DNA of 64,000 nucleotides from assembly GCF_011764585.1 (NCBI RefSeq), contig NZ_AP022853.1:1533501-1597500 (forward strand), read 5' to 3'. The translations under genes and the position numbers were made by a program. Shown in pieces: positions 41,863-51,200 of the stretch. The notes beneath the pieces were generated by a model that worked only from the letters and a program-made list of their open reading frames with translations, did no database searches and was not told where the DNA came from. The stretch's first letter is position 1; each line of letters begins with the position of its first letter. Origin of the DNA: Sulfurimicrobium lacus. GTDB lineage: Bacteria; Pseudomonadota; Gammaproteobacteria; Burkholderiales; Sulfuricellaceae.

Positions 41863-43157
41863 TTCGGCGCGACCACGCTTTCCGTGATGACCTGCATGCC
41901 TGGTTCCAACTCGCCGCCGCTCACTTCGGTCTGGCGCCCGTTGCTCGCGCCCACGCGGACCGGCACGGCCGCGGGCTGGCCGTCGCGCAGCACCCACACC
42001 TGTTGCGTGCCGCCCTTGACGGCGGCGCTGGCCGGTTTCGACGAGGTGCTGGCGGGCGGCTTGGGCAGCAGGCTGGAAACGAAGCTGTCTTTCTTTTTAT
42101 TGTTGGCAGCGGATTGGTTTGGCGGGGTGAAGCGCAGCGCGGCATTCGGCACCAGCAGCACGTTCTCGCGCTGGGTGGTGGTGATCTCCGAGGTGGCCGT
42201 CATGCCGGGACGCAGGCTGAGGTCGTCGTTGCCGACCTTGAGGATGGTCTTGTAGGACACCACCCCGTCCTTGGTCTGCGAGCCGTAACCGACGCGGACG
42301 ATGCGCGCCGGGTACTTGCGTCCGGCGTAGGCGTCCACGTTGAAGGTGGCGGACTGCCCGGCGCGCACCTGGCCCACGTCGGCTTCGTCCACGTCCACCT
42401 GGAGTTCCATCTGCGCCAGGTTTTCGGCCAGGGTGAACAGCACCGGGGCCTGGAGGGAAGCGGCGACGGTCTGGCCCGGCTCCACCTTGCGCGCCAGCAC
42501 CACGCCGTCGATGGGCGAACGGATCGAGGCCTTGGCCAGGTTGGTCTGGTCGGATTTGAGCGTCGCCCGTGCCTGCGTCACCGCGGCATGGGCGCCCGCT
42601 TCGTTGGCGATGGCCCGCTTCAGGGTGGCTTGCGCGGTTTCGAGTTCAGCCCTGGACGGCACCTTGCCGCCGGAGAGTTCCGCCACCTGGCGCAGGCGCG
42701 CAAGGTTGGTGCGGGATTCCTCTACGGTCGCCTGCATCTGCTCCACCTGGGCTGCGGCAGAGGCAAGCGCCGCCTGGGATTTGGCGACCTGGTCGTTCAG
42801 CTTGGAAAGGTCGAGCCGGGCGAGAAGCTGGCCTTTCTGCACCCGGTCGTTGTCGTCCACCAGTACTGCTTCGATGGTGCCGGACAACTCGCTGCCCACG
42901 TCCACCTGGTTGGTGGGTTGCAGATTGCCGGTGGCCGATACCGTGACGGTGAGATTGCCGCGCACCGCTTCCTCGCTGAGGTATTGGGGCGCGGCGGCAG
43001 CGTTGCGGGAGCGCAGGTAAAAGGCCCCGCTCGCCAGCAGCACGACCAGGACGCCGATCAGCCAGATACGGATGGAGAGGCCCAGGAAGCGGGCGGATTT
43101 TTCTGCCGCGACGATGCGGGCAAGCGGGTCTTTCTCTTCGAGGTGGGCGTTGCTCAT
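41859..43157 (-). CDS. MacA-like membrane fusion protein (periplasmic adaptor)
   Basis: 432 residues with an N-terminal membrane anchor (about 27-48), lipoyl halves, a long coiled-coil hairpin (about 115-215) and a beta-barrel domain. Recognisable text includes GSELSGTIEAVLVDDNDRV and ASIRSPIDGVVLARKVEPG. A Lys/Ser/Pro-rich insert (NNKKKDSFVSS) sits near residue 345. It bridges the MacB-type transporter and the outer-membrane factor and is encoded between them with four-base overlaps on both sides. Confidence 0.92.
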   Translation of the reverse strand: MSNAHLEEKDPLARIVAAEKSARFLGLSIRIWLIGVLVVLLASGAFYLRSRNAAAAPQYLSEEAVRGNLTVTVSATGNLQPTNQVDVGSELSGTIEAVLVDDNDRVQKGQLLARLDLSKLNDQVAKSQAALASAAAQVEQMQATVEESRTNLARLRQVAELSGGKVPSRAELETAQATLKRAIANEAGAHAAVTQARATLKSDQTNLAKASIRSPIDGVVLARKVEPGQTVAASLQAPVLFTLAENLAQMELQVDVDEADVGQVRAGQSATFNVDAYAGRKYPARIVRVGYGSQTKDGVVSYKTILKVGNDDLSLRPGMTATSEITTTQRENVLLVPNAALRFTPPNQSAANNKKKDSFVSSLLPKPPASTSSKPASAAVKGGTQQVWVLRDGQPAAVPVRVGASNGRQTEVSGGELEPGMQVITESVVAPK

Positions 43158-44611
43158 GATGTGCTGCCTTGCTGAAGGAGTGTGATTTCGCCGCCGGCAG
43201 CAGACTGCCAGCCGCCGCCGAGAGCCTTGTAGAGGCGGATCAGGGCGGAAATGCTTTCCGCTTGCGTGGTTTTCAGGCTGTCCTGAACCGTGAGCAGGGT
43301 GCGCTCGGTATCCAGCACTTTCTGGAAATCGGTGATGCCGGTGGCGTAACGGTGGCGCGCCATGAGCACGGCGTTGTGCGCCGCATCGGCCGCCTCGCGC
43401 AGGGCCTGTTCGCGCCTGCGGCTGTTGGCGTAGGAAAGCAGCGCGTTTTCCACCTCTTCCAGGGCATTGAGCACGGTTTTTTCATAGTTGACCAAGGCCT
43501 GTTCCTGGATCGCGTTCTGGATTTCGATGCGCTGGCGGATACGGCCGCCGTCGAAAATGGTGGCGGCGACGCTGCCGAGCAGGGAGCGGGTGAGGCTGTC
43601 GCCGCCGCCCAGCGCGCCGAAACTCAGCGCTTCCCAGCCGATCGATCCGGACAGTGTGAAACCGGGATACAGCGCTGCCGTCGCCTCGCCGATGCGGGCG
43701 GTTTCCGCCGCCAGTTTGCGCTCGGCGACGCGCACATCGGGACGTTGGCGCAGGGTGTCGGCGGGGATGCCGAGCGCCACGCTATCAGGCGCCGCCGGAA
43801 TCGGAGTGGGCGTTGCCAGCTTGTCGTGCAGCGCACCCGGCGCCTGGCCGAGGAGGATGGCCAGACGGTGTTCCGCCTGGGCGAGGCTGGATTCCAGGCT
43901 GGGGACCTGGGCGCGCGTCTGTTCCCGGTTGGTGCGCGCCTGCTCCACGTCGAGCGAACTGGTCAGCCCGGCTTCCGCGCGCCAGCCGGTCAGTTCCAGG
44001 GTTTCCGTCTGGCTCGCCAGATTGTCCCGGGCAATGGCAAGCCGGGCCTGGAAAGCCCGCAGTTCCACGTAGTTGAGCGCCACTTCCGCCACCAGCGAAA
44101 CCTGGGTGTTATGCAGGCTGGCTTCGCTGCCCTCCAGGTCAGCCTGGGCCGCCTCCAGCGCGCGCCGGGCGGCGCCGAAGACGTCCGGCTCCCAGCCGGC
44201 GTCGAAGCCCGCGCTATACAGATCGCGCGTCAATCCGCCGGCGCTCGCGGCGCTGCTCTTGCTGTGAGTTTCGGACAGGGCAGCGCTGACGGTCGGGAAC
44301 CGGTTCGCGCCGGCCAGTCCGCGCCGGGCGCGCGCTTCGCGCAGTTTCGCCTGCGCACTGCGGAGATCGGGGCTGGCCTGGAGCGACTGCACGATGAGAC
44401 CGGACAGCAGCGGGTCGTGAAATTGCAGCCACCAGCGCGACAGGTCTTGCGCCGTGGCGTGGGTTGACGGGGCGTTCGCCCAGCTTCCGGGTATGGCCAT
44501 GGCGGGCCCGGCATAGTCGGGCCCGACCGCAGCGCAGCCGCTCAACAGGGCAAGAAGGAGGGCAGGCAGGGCAAAGCCCGGGCGTTTTTTCATGGCTGGT
44601 TTGTGCTTCAT
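43154..44611 (-). CDS. Outer-membrane efflux factor (TolC/NodT-type lipoprotein)
   Basis: About 485 residues. A lipoprotein signal with the lipobox LLSGCAAVG predicts lipid attachment, then two repeats of the outer-membrane efflux family follow (PDLRSAQAKLREARARRGLA; RQRPDVRVAERKLAAET). ATG 44611 and ATG 44593 are both possible starts; neither has a clear ribosome site. It is the outer channel of the tripartite pump. The Spy-like gene lies only 28 bases upstream, suggesting one transcript. Confidence 0.9.
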   Translation of the reverse strand: MKHKPAMKKRPGFALPALLLALLSGCAAVGPDYAGPAMAIPGSWANAPSTHATAQDLSRWWLQFHDPLLSGLIVQSLQASPDLRSAQAKLREARARRGLAGANRFPTVSAALSETHSKSSAASAGGLTRDLYSAGFDAGWEPDVFGAARRALEAAQADLEGSEASLHNTQVSLVAEVALNYVELRAFQARLAIARDNLASQTETLELTGWRAEAGLTSSLDVEQARTNREQTRAQVPSLESSLAQAEHRLAILLGQAPGALHDKLATPTPIPAAPDSVALGIPADTLRQRPDVRVAERKLAAETARIGEATAALYPGFTLSGSIGWEALSFGALGGGDSLTRSLLGSVAATIFDGGRIRQRIEIQNAIQEQALVNYEKTVLNALEEVENALLSYANSRRREQALREAADAAHNAVLMARHRYATGITDFQKVLDTERTLLTVQDSLKTTQAESISALIRLYKALGGGWQSAAGGEITLLQQGSTS

Positions 44612-44639
44612 TGAGCGGAATATTAGACCACGCATTCGC

Positions 44640-45122
44640 TTATGGCATGTCTATCTGTTGTGGGCGTGCTCTGCGTTCCTCCAGTTGCTTGCGCTGCTCC
44701 GGCGTCAATATCCGGTAAATCTGCTGGTCGGTGCGGGCGTGCATCTGCGCCATCTTCGCCAAAACTCCGGCACTGGCTTCAGCGAGCGCCTGCGCTTTTT
44801 CCTCGCTGTATTCGCCCGACAGGCCGAGCAGGCGCAGTTCCATTTGCGACTTGTGCAGGGCCTTGGCCTGGTCGCGCATGGCGGGCGCCTGGGCATGCAT
44901 CAGGTCGAAAATTTTGTCGCGCTGGGATTCGTTCAGGTCGAGGCCGCGCAGGAATGGCTGAGTGTGGCTTCCGCCGAACATGCCTGGTTCGCCCCTCATC
45001 TGCATCGGGCCGCCACAGCCGCCGGGTTTGTCTGTCATGGGAAAGGCATCGGCACCAAGGGGCAAGCCAAGCGCGATGCTGCTGGCGATCATGAAGCGGG
45101 TGAGGATAAGTCGGGTTTTCAT
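44640..45122 (-). CDS. Spy/CpxP-like periplasmic chaperone (LTXXQ family)
   Basis: 160 residues from ATG 45122, chosen for the AAGGAG site before it. A signal peptide ends near GADA. The mature part is helical with two LTXXQ-like motifs, LNESQRDKIF and LTPEQRKQLEE, typical of Spy/CpxP proteins that bind unfolded periplasmic proteins or restrain the CpxA sensor. A GTAAA-N5-GTAAA site lies about 105 bases upstream. The CpxRA pair at 46.4 kb makes a CpxP-like feedback role reasonable. Confidence 0.87.
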   Translation of the reverse strand: MKTRLILTRFMIASSIALGLPLGADAFPMTDKPGGCGGPMQMRGEPGMFGGSHTQPFLRGLDLNESQRDKIFDLMHAQAPAMRDQAKALHKSQMELRLLGLSGEYSEEKAQALAEASAGVLAKMAQMHARTDQQIYRILTPEQRKQLEERRARPQQIDMP

Positions 45123-45227
45123 GTCATGCTCCTTGTCGAATCGTTTCGGGGATTTGCGGCGGCGGGAATTTTCCGCACCGTTGGAGAAAGTTTGACCGAA
45201 GGGCATGTAAACAGGTGTTGTCGCCGG

Positions 45228-45242
45228 GTAAAAGCGTGTAAA
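45228..45242. promoter_or_regulatory. CpxR-type box before the Spy-like gene
   Basis: GTAAAAGCGTGTAAA is an exact GTAAA-N5-GTAAA, the consensus known for enterobacterial CpxR. An extra GTAAA lies 21 bases to the left (45207-45211). It is about 105 bases upstream of the Spy-like start and would place the efflux operon under CpxR control. Confidence 0.65.
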
Positions 45243-45298
45243 GGGCATGGCCGCGAACCGGGCTCAGCATACGACGGCCCGGTACGCGGCTTGCTGCA

Positions 45299-46009
45299 TC
45301 AGGCCGAGGTCGAAAGCGTTCCGCTGCTGGAGGATTCGCTGGACGCCGTTCCCAAACCGCCGTAGGCATGCATCAGCTGCATGATCTTCATCATCACATT
45401 AGCTTCGCTGTTGGTGCTGCTGGACGAGGAAGTGGCACTGCCGGAATCGGCCGAAACCGAAGACGACGAACTCGACTTGCTGGCCTGGTCGAAAGCCATG
45501 GCTTCCTGCATGCTGACCTTGCCATCGCCATCCGTGTCCGCTTTGTCGAAATTGTTCACCAGGTTCGTCAGCTTGCTGTCGGTGGAGCCTGTTTCCTTTG
45601 CCATGCTGGTGAGTTGATCCTTGGTCAGACCCGCGCTGTCGGCACCTTGCGGCGGCGGAGGCGGCGGCATGCCGCCCATTCCATGCATGCCACCCTGTCC
45701 GCTTGTGCGCATGCTGTTGAACTGGCTGTCCAATTGCTCCGCCATCTTGGTCAGGCTGTCGGACATCTCCTGTTTGGTGACCTTGCCGTCGTTGTTGCCG
45801 TCCAGTTGCTTGAAAACCTCGTCGACGCTGGCGGTATTGCCCGAGTTGCCGTTAGCCGAAATCTGGTCGAAGGCGGACTGTAGATCGCTTTTCTCGATGT
45901 AGCCCTGGTTCTTGCTGTCCAGTTTCGAGAACAACTTGCTGGCCATCTGCGACGGGTCGGGCCGTTGCATCAGGGATGAAACCGAACTGCTTCCAATGCT
46001 GCTTACCAT
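45299..46009 (-). CDS. EF-hand calcium-binding protein
   Basis: 236 residues from ATG 46009 (AAAGGAG ribosome site). There are two canonical EF loops, DGNNDGKVTKQE (about 69-80) and DTDGDGKVSMQE (about 158-169), plus a degenerate first hand (DSKNQGYIEKSD). A Met/Gly/Pro-rich linker includes six prolines in a row, and a Ser-rich tail follows. There is no signal peptide; the N terminus resembles EF-hand proteins exported by other routes. It diverges from cpxR and has phased GTTAA/GTAAA motifs upstream. Calcium sensing is expected; the target is unknown. Confidence 0.88.
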   Translation of the reverse strand: MVSSIGSSSVSSLMQRPDPSQMASKLFSKLDSKNQGYIEKSDLQSAFDQISANGNSGNTASVDEVFKQLDGNNDGKVTKQEMSDSLTKMAEQLDSQFNSMRTSGQGGMHGMGGMPPPPPPQGADSAGLTKDQLTSMAKETGSTDSKLTNLVNNFDKADTDGDGKVSMQEAMAFDQASKSSSSSSVSADSGSATSSSSSTNSEANVMMKIMQLMHAYGGLGTASSESSSSGTLSTSA

Positions 46010-46132
46010 GATTAACTCCTTTTTTGCTGGTTGTGAAAATTGCGTGCTGTGCCGCGAGTTGCCTGGCTGCTGCCGCACCATGCCTGCATGCAATATATCG
46101 GCCAGATTAGCCCGAACTTGGCGGTGGTTTGT

Positions 46133-46157
46133 GTTAAGCGAGGTAAAGTTCTGTTAA
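46133..46157. promoter_or_regulatory. Three phased GTTAA/GTAAA pentamers on the EF-hand side
   Basis: GTTAA-N5-GTAAA-N5-GTTAA at ten-base steps, the spacing bound by OmpR-family regulators. It is about 125 bases upstream of the EF-hand start and resembles the two exact CpxR-type boxes nearby. Confidence 0.5.
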
Positions 46158-46274
46158 GAGTTTCCGGGTTTTTTGACCGGGCTGGCCGGAATGCCTGCCA
46201 GGAGAAGCTCGAAGCGTGAAATTTGCCAGTGCAGCGCGACTTCCGGCAATAATTGCCGCTGTCTGGCGGGGGAC

Positions 46275-46289
46275 GTAAATTAATGTAAA
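46275..46289. promoter_or_regulatory. CpxR-type box before cpxR
   Basis: GTAAATTAATGTAAA matches GTAAA-N5-GTAAA exactly. It lies 79 bases before the cpxR start, which would give autoregulation. The rest of the 46010-46367 gap contains no gene. Confidence 0.65.
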
Positions 46290-46367
46290 TCTCGATGCCG
46301 GGCACTGTCCCCTGCGGCGGGGCTTCGCTATCATCAGCAGCTCATATTCAAGGCGGCGCGTACTTTA

Positions 46368-47054
46368 ATGACCAAGGTTCTGTTGGTGGACGACGATGTC
46401 GAGCTGGTCGAGATGCTCAAGGAATACCTGGAGCAGGAGGGATTCGACGTGGCTGCCGTCCATGACGGCGAGTCGGGCGTGTCCGAAGCTTTGTCAGGCC
46501 AGTATGCGATCGCCGTGCTGGATGTGATGATGCCGCGCTTGAGCGGCGTGGAAGCCTTGCGGCGCATCCGCATGAAGAGCACCTTGCCGGTGATCATGCT
46601 TACCGCCAGGGGCGACGACACGGATCGCATCGTCGGCCTCGAACTGGGAGCAGACGATTACGTGCCCAAGCCCTGCACCCCCCGCGAGCTGACAGCCCGC
46701 ATCCGGGCCATCCTGCGCCGTACCCAGAACGCTCAGGCCGATAACGAGCCGGCAACGCTGACTGTTGGTTCATTGGTCATGTGGCCGGGCCAGCGCCGTG
46801 CGGAATGGGCGGAGAAGGCGCTGGATCTGACCAGCACGGAATTTACCCTGCTCGAGGTACTGGCCCGCGAGGCTGGCCGGCCAGTCAGCAAGAGCGCCCT
46901 GTCCGAACAGGGCCTGGGCCGCCCGCTGGCCCGTTTCGACCGCAGCATCGACGTGCATCTGAGCAGTATCCGCCACAAGCTCGGCACGCTGGCCGACGGC
47001 CGGTCATGCATCCAGACCGTGTACCGTCTGGGCTACCAGCTCATCAAGGAGTGA
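46368..47054 (+). CDS. cpxR: CpxR-like response regulator (OmpR family)
   Basis: 228 residues: a receiver domain with Asp9/Asp10, phosphoacceptor Asp52 (LDVMMP), Thr79 and Lys101, and a C-terminal winged helix ending VYRLGYQLIKE. The recognition helix region reads SIDVHLSSIRHKLG. It is followed four bases later by the sensor kinase gene. The divergent EF-hand gene, the Spy-like gene and GTAAA-N5-GTAAA sites support assignment to the CpxR branch. RstA-like regulators are the nearest alternative. Confidence 0.88.
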   Translation: MTKVLLVDDDVELVEMLKEYLEQEGFDVAAVHDGESGVSEALSGQYAIAVLDVMMPRLSGVEALRRIRMKSTLPVIMLTARGDDTDRIVGLELGADDYVPKPCTPRELTARIRAILRRTQNAQADNEPATLTVGSLVMWPGQRRAEWAEKALDLTSTEFTLLEVLAREAGRPVSKSALSEQGLGRPLARFDRSIDVHLSSIRHKLGTLADGRSCIQTVYRLGYQLIKE

Positions 47055-47058
47055 TCGG

Positions 47059-48186
47059 GTGGGCCGGCTGTTCTGGAAATTTTTCTTTTTCATCTGGCTG
47101 GCGCAACTGACCACCATTGCGGCGGTCAGCACCACGTTCTGGCTGGAGCACCGCGCGCAGGAAGAAAGGCTGGCGCAGCTGGGCCGGAATCCGCCCCCCA
47201 GCCCGGAGCTCCGGCCCGATGGCAGGCCATTTCCGCCCGGCAGATTCCTGCGTCCGGGCGGGCCTCCCCGTCCTGGCTTTCCCTTTGTCCCTGTCGTGCC
47301 GCTGGTGGCGACGCTGCTTGCCAGCCTCATTTTCGCGGCACTGCTTGCCTGGTATTTCTCGAAACCGATCCGCAACCTGCGCTCGGCCTTTGAAGCGGTG
47401 GTCAACGGCGATCTGGCGGTGCGTCTGGGGCCCGTCATGGGCAAACGCAGCGATGAACTGGCCGATCTCGGGCGCAATTTCGACCGCATGGCCAGCCACC
47501 TGAGCACTTTGATCGACGGTCAACGGCGCCTGCTGCACGACGTTTCGCACGAGTTGCGCTCTCCCCTGGCCCGGCTGCAGGCGGCGATCGGACTGGCGCG
47601 GCAACAACCGGAGAAGCTGGAATCTTCACTGGGGCGCATCGAGCGCGAAAGCGAGCGCATGGACAAACTGGTGGGAGAACTGCTGACGCTGTCCCGCCTG
47701 GAGGCCGGCGTGATGGGCGCGATGGATGAAACAATAAGCATGGACGAACTGGTTTCCGATGTCGTTGCCGATGCGCGTTTCGAAGCTGAATACATCGGGC
47801 GCACGGTGCAATATTCCGGGCGCGGCGAGGCGCTCGTCAAGGGCAATGCCGAACTGCTGCATCGCGCGCTGGAGAATGTGGTGCGCAATGCGCTGCGGCA
47901 CACGCCGGAGGGCGGCATGGTGGCGCTGGAAGTCCATCTGGATGCCAGCGGGAACGACGTGAGGTTTGCCGTTCTCGATCAAGGCCCCGGTGTGCCGGAG
48001 AAAGAGCTCAATGCGATCTTCGAGCCGTTCATGCGCGGCGAAAGTTCGCAATACAACGATGGGCACGGCCTCGGGCTGGCGATCGCACGGCGTGTCGTGG
48101 AGGCGCATGGCGGCCGGATTCGCGCGGCGAATCGAGCAGGCGGGGGGTTGTGCGTCGAAATCGTGCTGCCCGCAACCTGCGGGTAA
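47059..48186 (+). CDS. cpxA: CpxA-like sensor histidine kinase
   Basis: 375 residues from GTG 47059. There are two membrane helices (about 8-28 and 78-100), HAMP, a DHp domain with His164 in LLHDVSHELRSPLARLQ, and an ATPase domain (ENVVRNALRHTP, DQGPGVP, GHGLGLAIARR). The periplasmic part is only about 50 residues and dominated by Pro, Gly and Arg, much shorter than the roughly 130-residue CpxA sensor of E. coli. Signal detection must therefore differ or depend on a partner such as the Spy-like protein. Confidence 0.88.
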   Translation: MGRLFWKFFFFIWLAQLTTIAAVSTTFWLEHRAQEERLAQLGRNPPPSPELRPDGRPFPPGRFLRPGGPPRPGFPFVPVVPLVATLLASLIFAALLAWYFSKPIRNLRSAFEAVVNGDLAVRLGPVMGKRSDELADLGRNFDRMASHLSTLIDGQRRLLHDVSHELRSPLARLQAAIGLARQQPEKLESSLGRIERESERMDKLVGELLTLSRLEAGVMGAMDETISMDELVSDVVADARFEAEYIGRTVQYSGRGEALVKGNAELLHRALENVVRNALRHTPEGGMVALEVHLDASGNDVRFAVLDQGPGVPEKELNAIFEPFMRGESSQYNDGHGLGLAIARRVVEAHGGRIRAANRAGGGLCVEIVLPATCG

Positions 48187-48210
48187 CTTCGGCGCCGCAT
48201 GCATACAGTC

Positions 48211-48234
48211 GCGCTTATTTGCTAAAATAAGCGC
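48211..48234. promoter_or_regulatory. Perfect palindrome before the Pls/PosA-type NRPS gene
   Basis: GCGCTTATTT, GCTA, AAATAAGCGC: ten-base arms, four-base centre, 40 bases before the NRPS start. It has no T run, so an operator or a leader hairpin is more likely than a terminator for cpxA. The cognate factor is unknown. Confidence 0.55.
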
Positions 48235-48274
48235 TTCACTGATCCTGCCTTGCACTTCTTCTTGAGTTTTTTAT

Positions 48275-51200
48275 ATGGTCCTGCGTGGCCCGCGCCGTCC
48301 TGACCTCCTCTTAAACGAAACCCTTCCGGATGTTCTCGAAGCCACCGCGCGGCGCATGCCGGACAAGACGGCGCTGGTTTTCGGCGCGCGTTCTCTCAGC
48401 TACGGCGAACTGAACGCCGCCGCCGACCGGGTGGCCAGCGCCCTGATCGCGCAGGGCGTGCGGAGCGGGCAGCGGGTCGGCTTGTGGCTGCCGCGCGGGA
48501 CGGACCTGCTGGTGGCGCAGGCCGGCATCGCCAAGGCGGGGGCGGCCTGGCTGCCGTTCGATGCCGATACGCCGCCGGCGCGGATCGAGGTCTGCCTCGG
48601 CGATGCCGAGAGTCCAGGCCTGCTGACCTGCCGCGCGCAACTACCGCTGCTGGGGGATTGCGCCTGGCCGCTATGGGTGCTGGAAGACCTGCTCGAAGCC
48701 TTGCCGGCCGATGCGCCGCTGGCCCGGCGCGACGCGGATTTCACGCCGGACTGCCCGGCCTATGTGATCTACACCTCCGGCTCCACCGGCAAGCCCAAGG
48801 GCATCGAGGTGAGCCAGCGCAGCATCGCCCATTTTCTGCGCAGCGAGAACGAAGTGCTGGGCGTGCGCGCCGAGGACCGGGTGTACCAGGGCTTCTCGGT
48901 GGCCTTCGACATGTCGTTCGAGGAAATCTGGATTTCCTACCTGGTCGGGGCCACCCTGTGGCTGGCGCCGCGTGAAATCGTGGGCGATCCGGATGCGCTG
49001 CCGCAAGTGCTCGAAGCCAACGGAATCACAGTGCTGCACGCCGTGCCTACGCTGCTCGCGCTGTTTCCGCGCGATGTTGCCGGATTGCGGCTGATCAACC
49101 TCGGTGGCGAGATGTGTCCGCAGGCGCTGGTCGAGCGCTGGGCCACGCCCGAGCGCCAACTCTTCAATACCTACGGCCCGACCGAAGCCACGGTGTCGGC
49201 GAGTCTCGCCGAACTGCATCGCGGTGAGCCGGTGACCATCGGCAAGCCGCTGCCCAACTACGGTCTGCTGGTGGTGGACGACGCGCTCAAGCTGCTGCCG
49301 CCGGGAGAAACCGGCGAGCTGTGCATCATCGGCCCAGGCGTGGCGCAAGGCTATCTCGGCCGCCCCGACCTCACAGCCGAAAAGTTCCTCCCCAACCCGT
49401 ATGCGCAGGGCGAACACGAAGCCCGCCTGTACCGCACCGGCGACCTGGCGCGCATCGATGATGCCGGAAACGTCCAGTGCCTGGGCCGAGTGGACGACCA
49501 GGTGAAAATCCGCGGCTTTCGCGTCGAACTGGGCGAGATCGAGGCGCTGCTCGCCCGGGAGCCCGGCGTGGGCACGGCGGCGGTGGTGGTCAAGGAAGTG
49601 GGCGAAGTGGAGCAGTTGGTTGCCTACTATGTCGCGGAGTCGGGTGCCGCGCCGAACGGGCACGCCCGTTCCCTCTCTCCTAACTCTCTCCCAGGGGGAG
49701 AGAGGGACGCAGGCTCGCTACGCGAGTTTCATGCTACTGCGGCCGAACTGCGCAAGCATCTTGCAGCCCAGTTGCCGCCCTACATGGTGCCGGCGCGCTT
49801 CGAGGCGGTGCAGGTGCTGCCGCGCCTGACCTCCGGCAAGATCGACCGCAAGGCGCTGCGGGCGCTGCCGCTGATGGACACTGGTGCTGCAGCCGAGGGC
49901 GAATCCGACATCCCCGAGAACGCGGCGGAGGAGGCCCTGTTCTTGGCTTTGGGACACCTCTTTCCGGGTCAGCCGCTGCTGCGCGCGGCGGATTTTTTTA
50001 ACGATCTCGGCGGCCATTCGCTGCTCGCTGCGCGGCTCATATCGTTACTGCGCGCGGATTCGCGCTTTGCCGGCGTCACGGTGCACGACATATACTGCGA
50101 ACGCACCCTCGGCGCAATTGCCGGCGTACTTGCGCAAAAAGAAGTGCCCAGCACGGCCGGGGCAGCCGCACCGGAAATCGTCGCCACCCCCAGGCTGCGC
50201 CGCGTGCTGTGTGCGCTGGCGCAGGCCGCTACGCTGCCGCCGCTGGTGTGCCTGAAAATGGCGCAATGGCTGTCGCCCTTCTTTACCTACCACTATTTCA
50301 CCGGCGACGAGGGCGACAGCATGACACGCGCGATCCTTGCCGCGCTGCTGGTCTACCTGCTCGCCAATATCGGCAGTTTCCTTTTCGTCATCGCCGCCAA
50401 GTGGCTGGTGCTCGGGCGGGCCAAGGCGGGGCGCTATCCGCTGTGGGGAATGATGTATTACCGCTGGTGGCTGGCGGACCGGATTTCGGAAGTGCCGCCG
50501 CGCCACCTGCTCTCAGGTTCGTCGCTCAATGCGCTGTACCTGCGCGCCCTGGGGGCGAAGATCGGCAAGGACGTGATCATCGGCGCGCTGACCATCCGGG
50601 CGCCCGATCTGGTCAGCGTGGGTGACGGCGTGTCGATCGGCGCTTCGGTGAACTTCGAGAACGCCCACGTCGAACGCGGCGAACTGGTCCTCGGGCCGAT
50701 CAGCATCGGCAAGGAGGCGGCAGTCGATTCCTACGCTGTGCTGGAGGGATACACCGCGATCGGGGACTATGCCCAGCTCGGCGGGCTGTCGTCGCTGGCA
50801 TCGGGGCAGAGGATACCGGCGGCGCAGGTGTGGGAGGGTTCGCCTTCGCACTTCGCCCGCAACGTGGACCTCGCCAGCCGCCCGCCGCGCGAGGCCGTTT
50901 CCCGCGGCCGCGCGGCGTGGGAAGGCCTGTTCTACTTCCTCGGCGCGAATCTCGTCGCGGTGGTGTTTTTCCTGCCGGTGTTCCCCAGTTTCATCCTGAT
51001 CGACTGGCTCGACGTGCGCTGGCTGAAGGAAGTGGACGCCCATCTCTCGCCCCTGGGCGCGTTCTTCACCTTCCTGCTGCTGTCGATCCCCGCGAGCGCG
51101 GTGCTGGTGCTGGCCACGGTGCTGGCCTCGGCCGGTTTCCGCTGGCTGGTGCTGCCGCGCCTCAAGGCCGGTTCGTGGTCGGTCCACAGCGCGGTGTACT

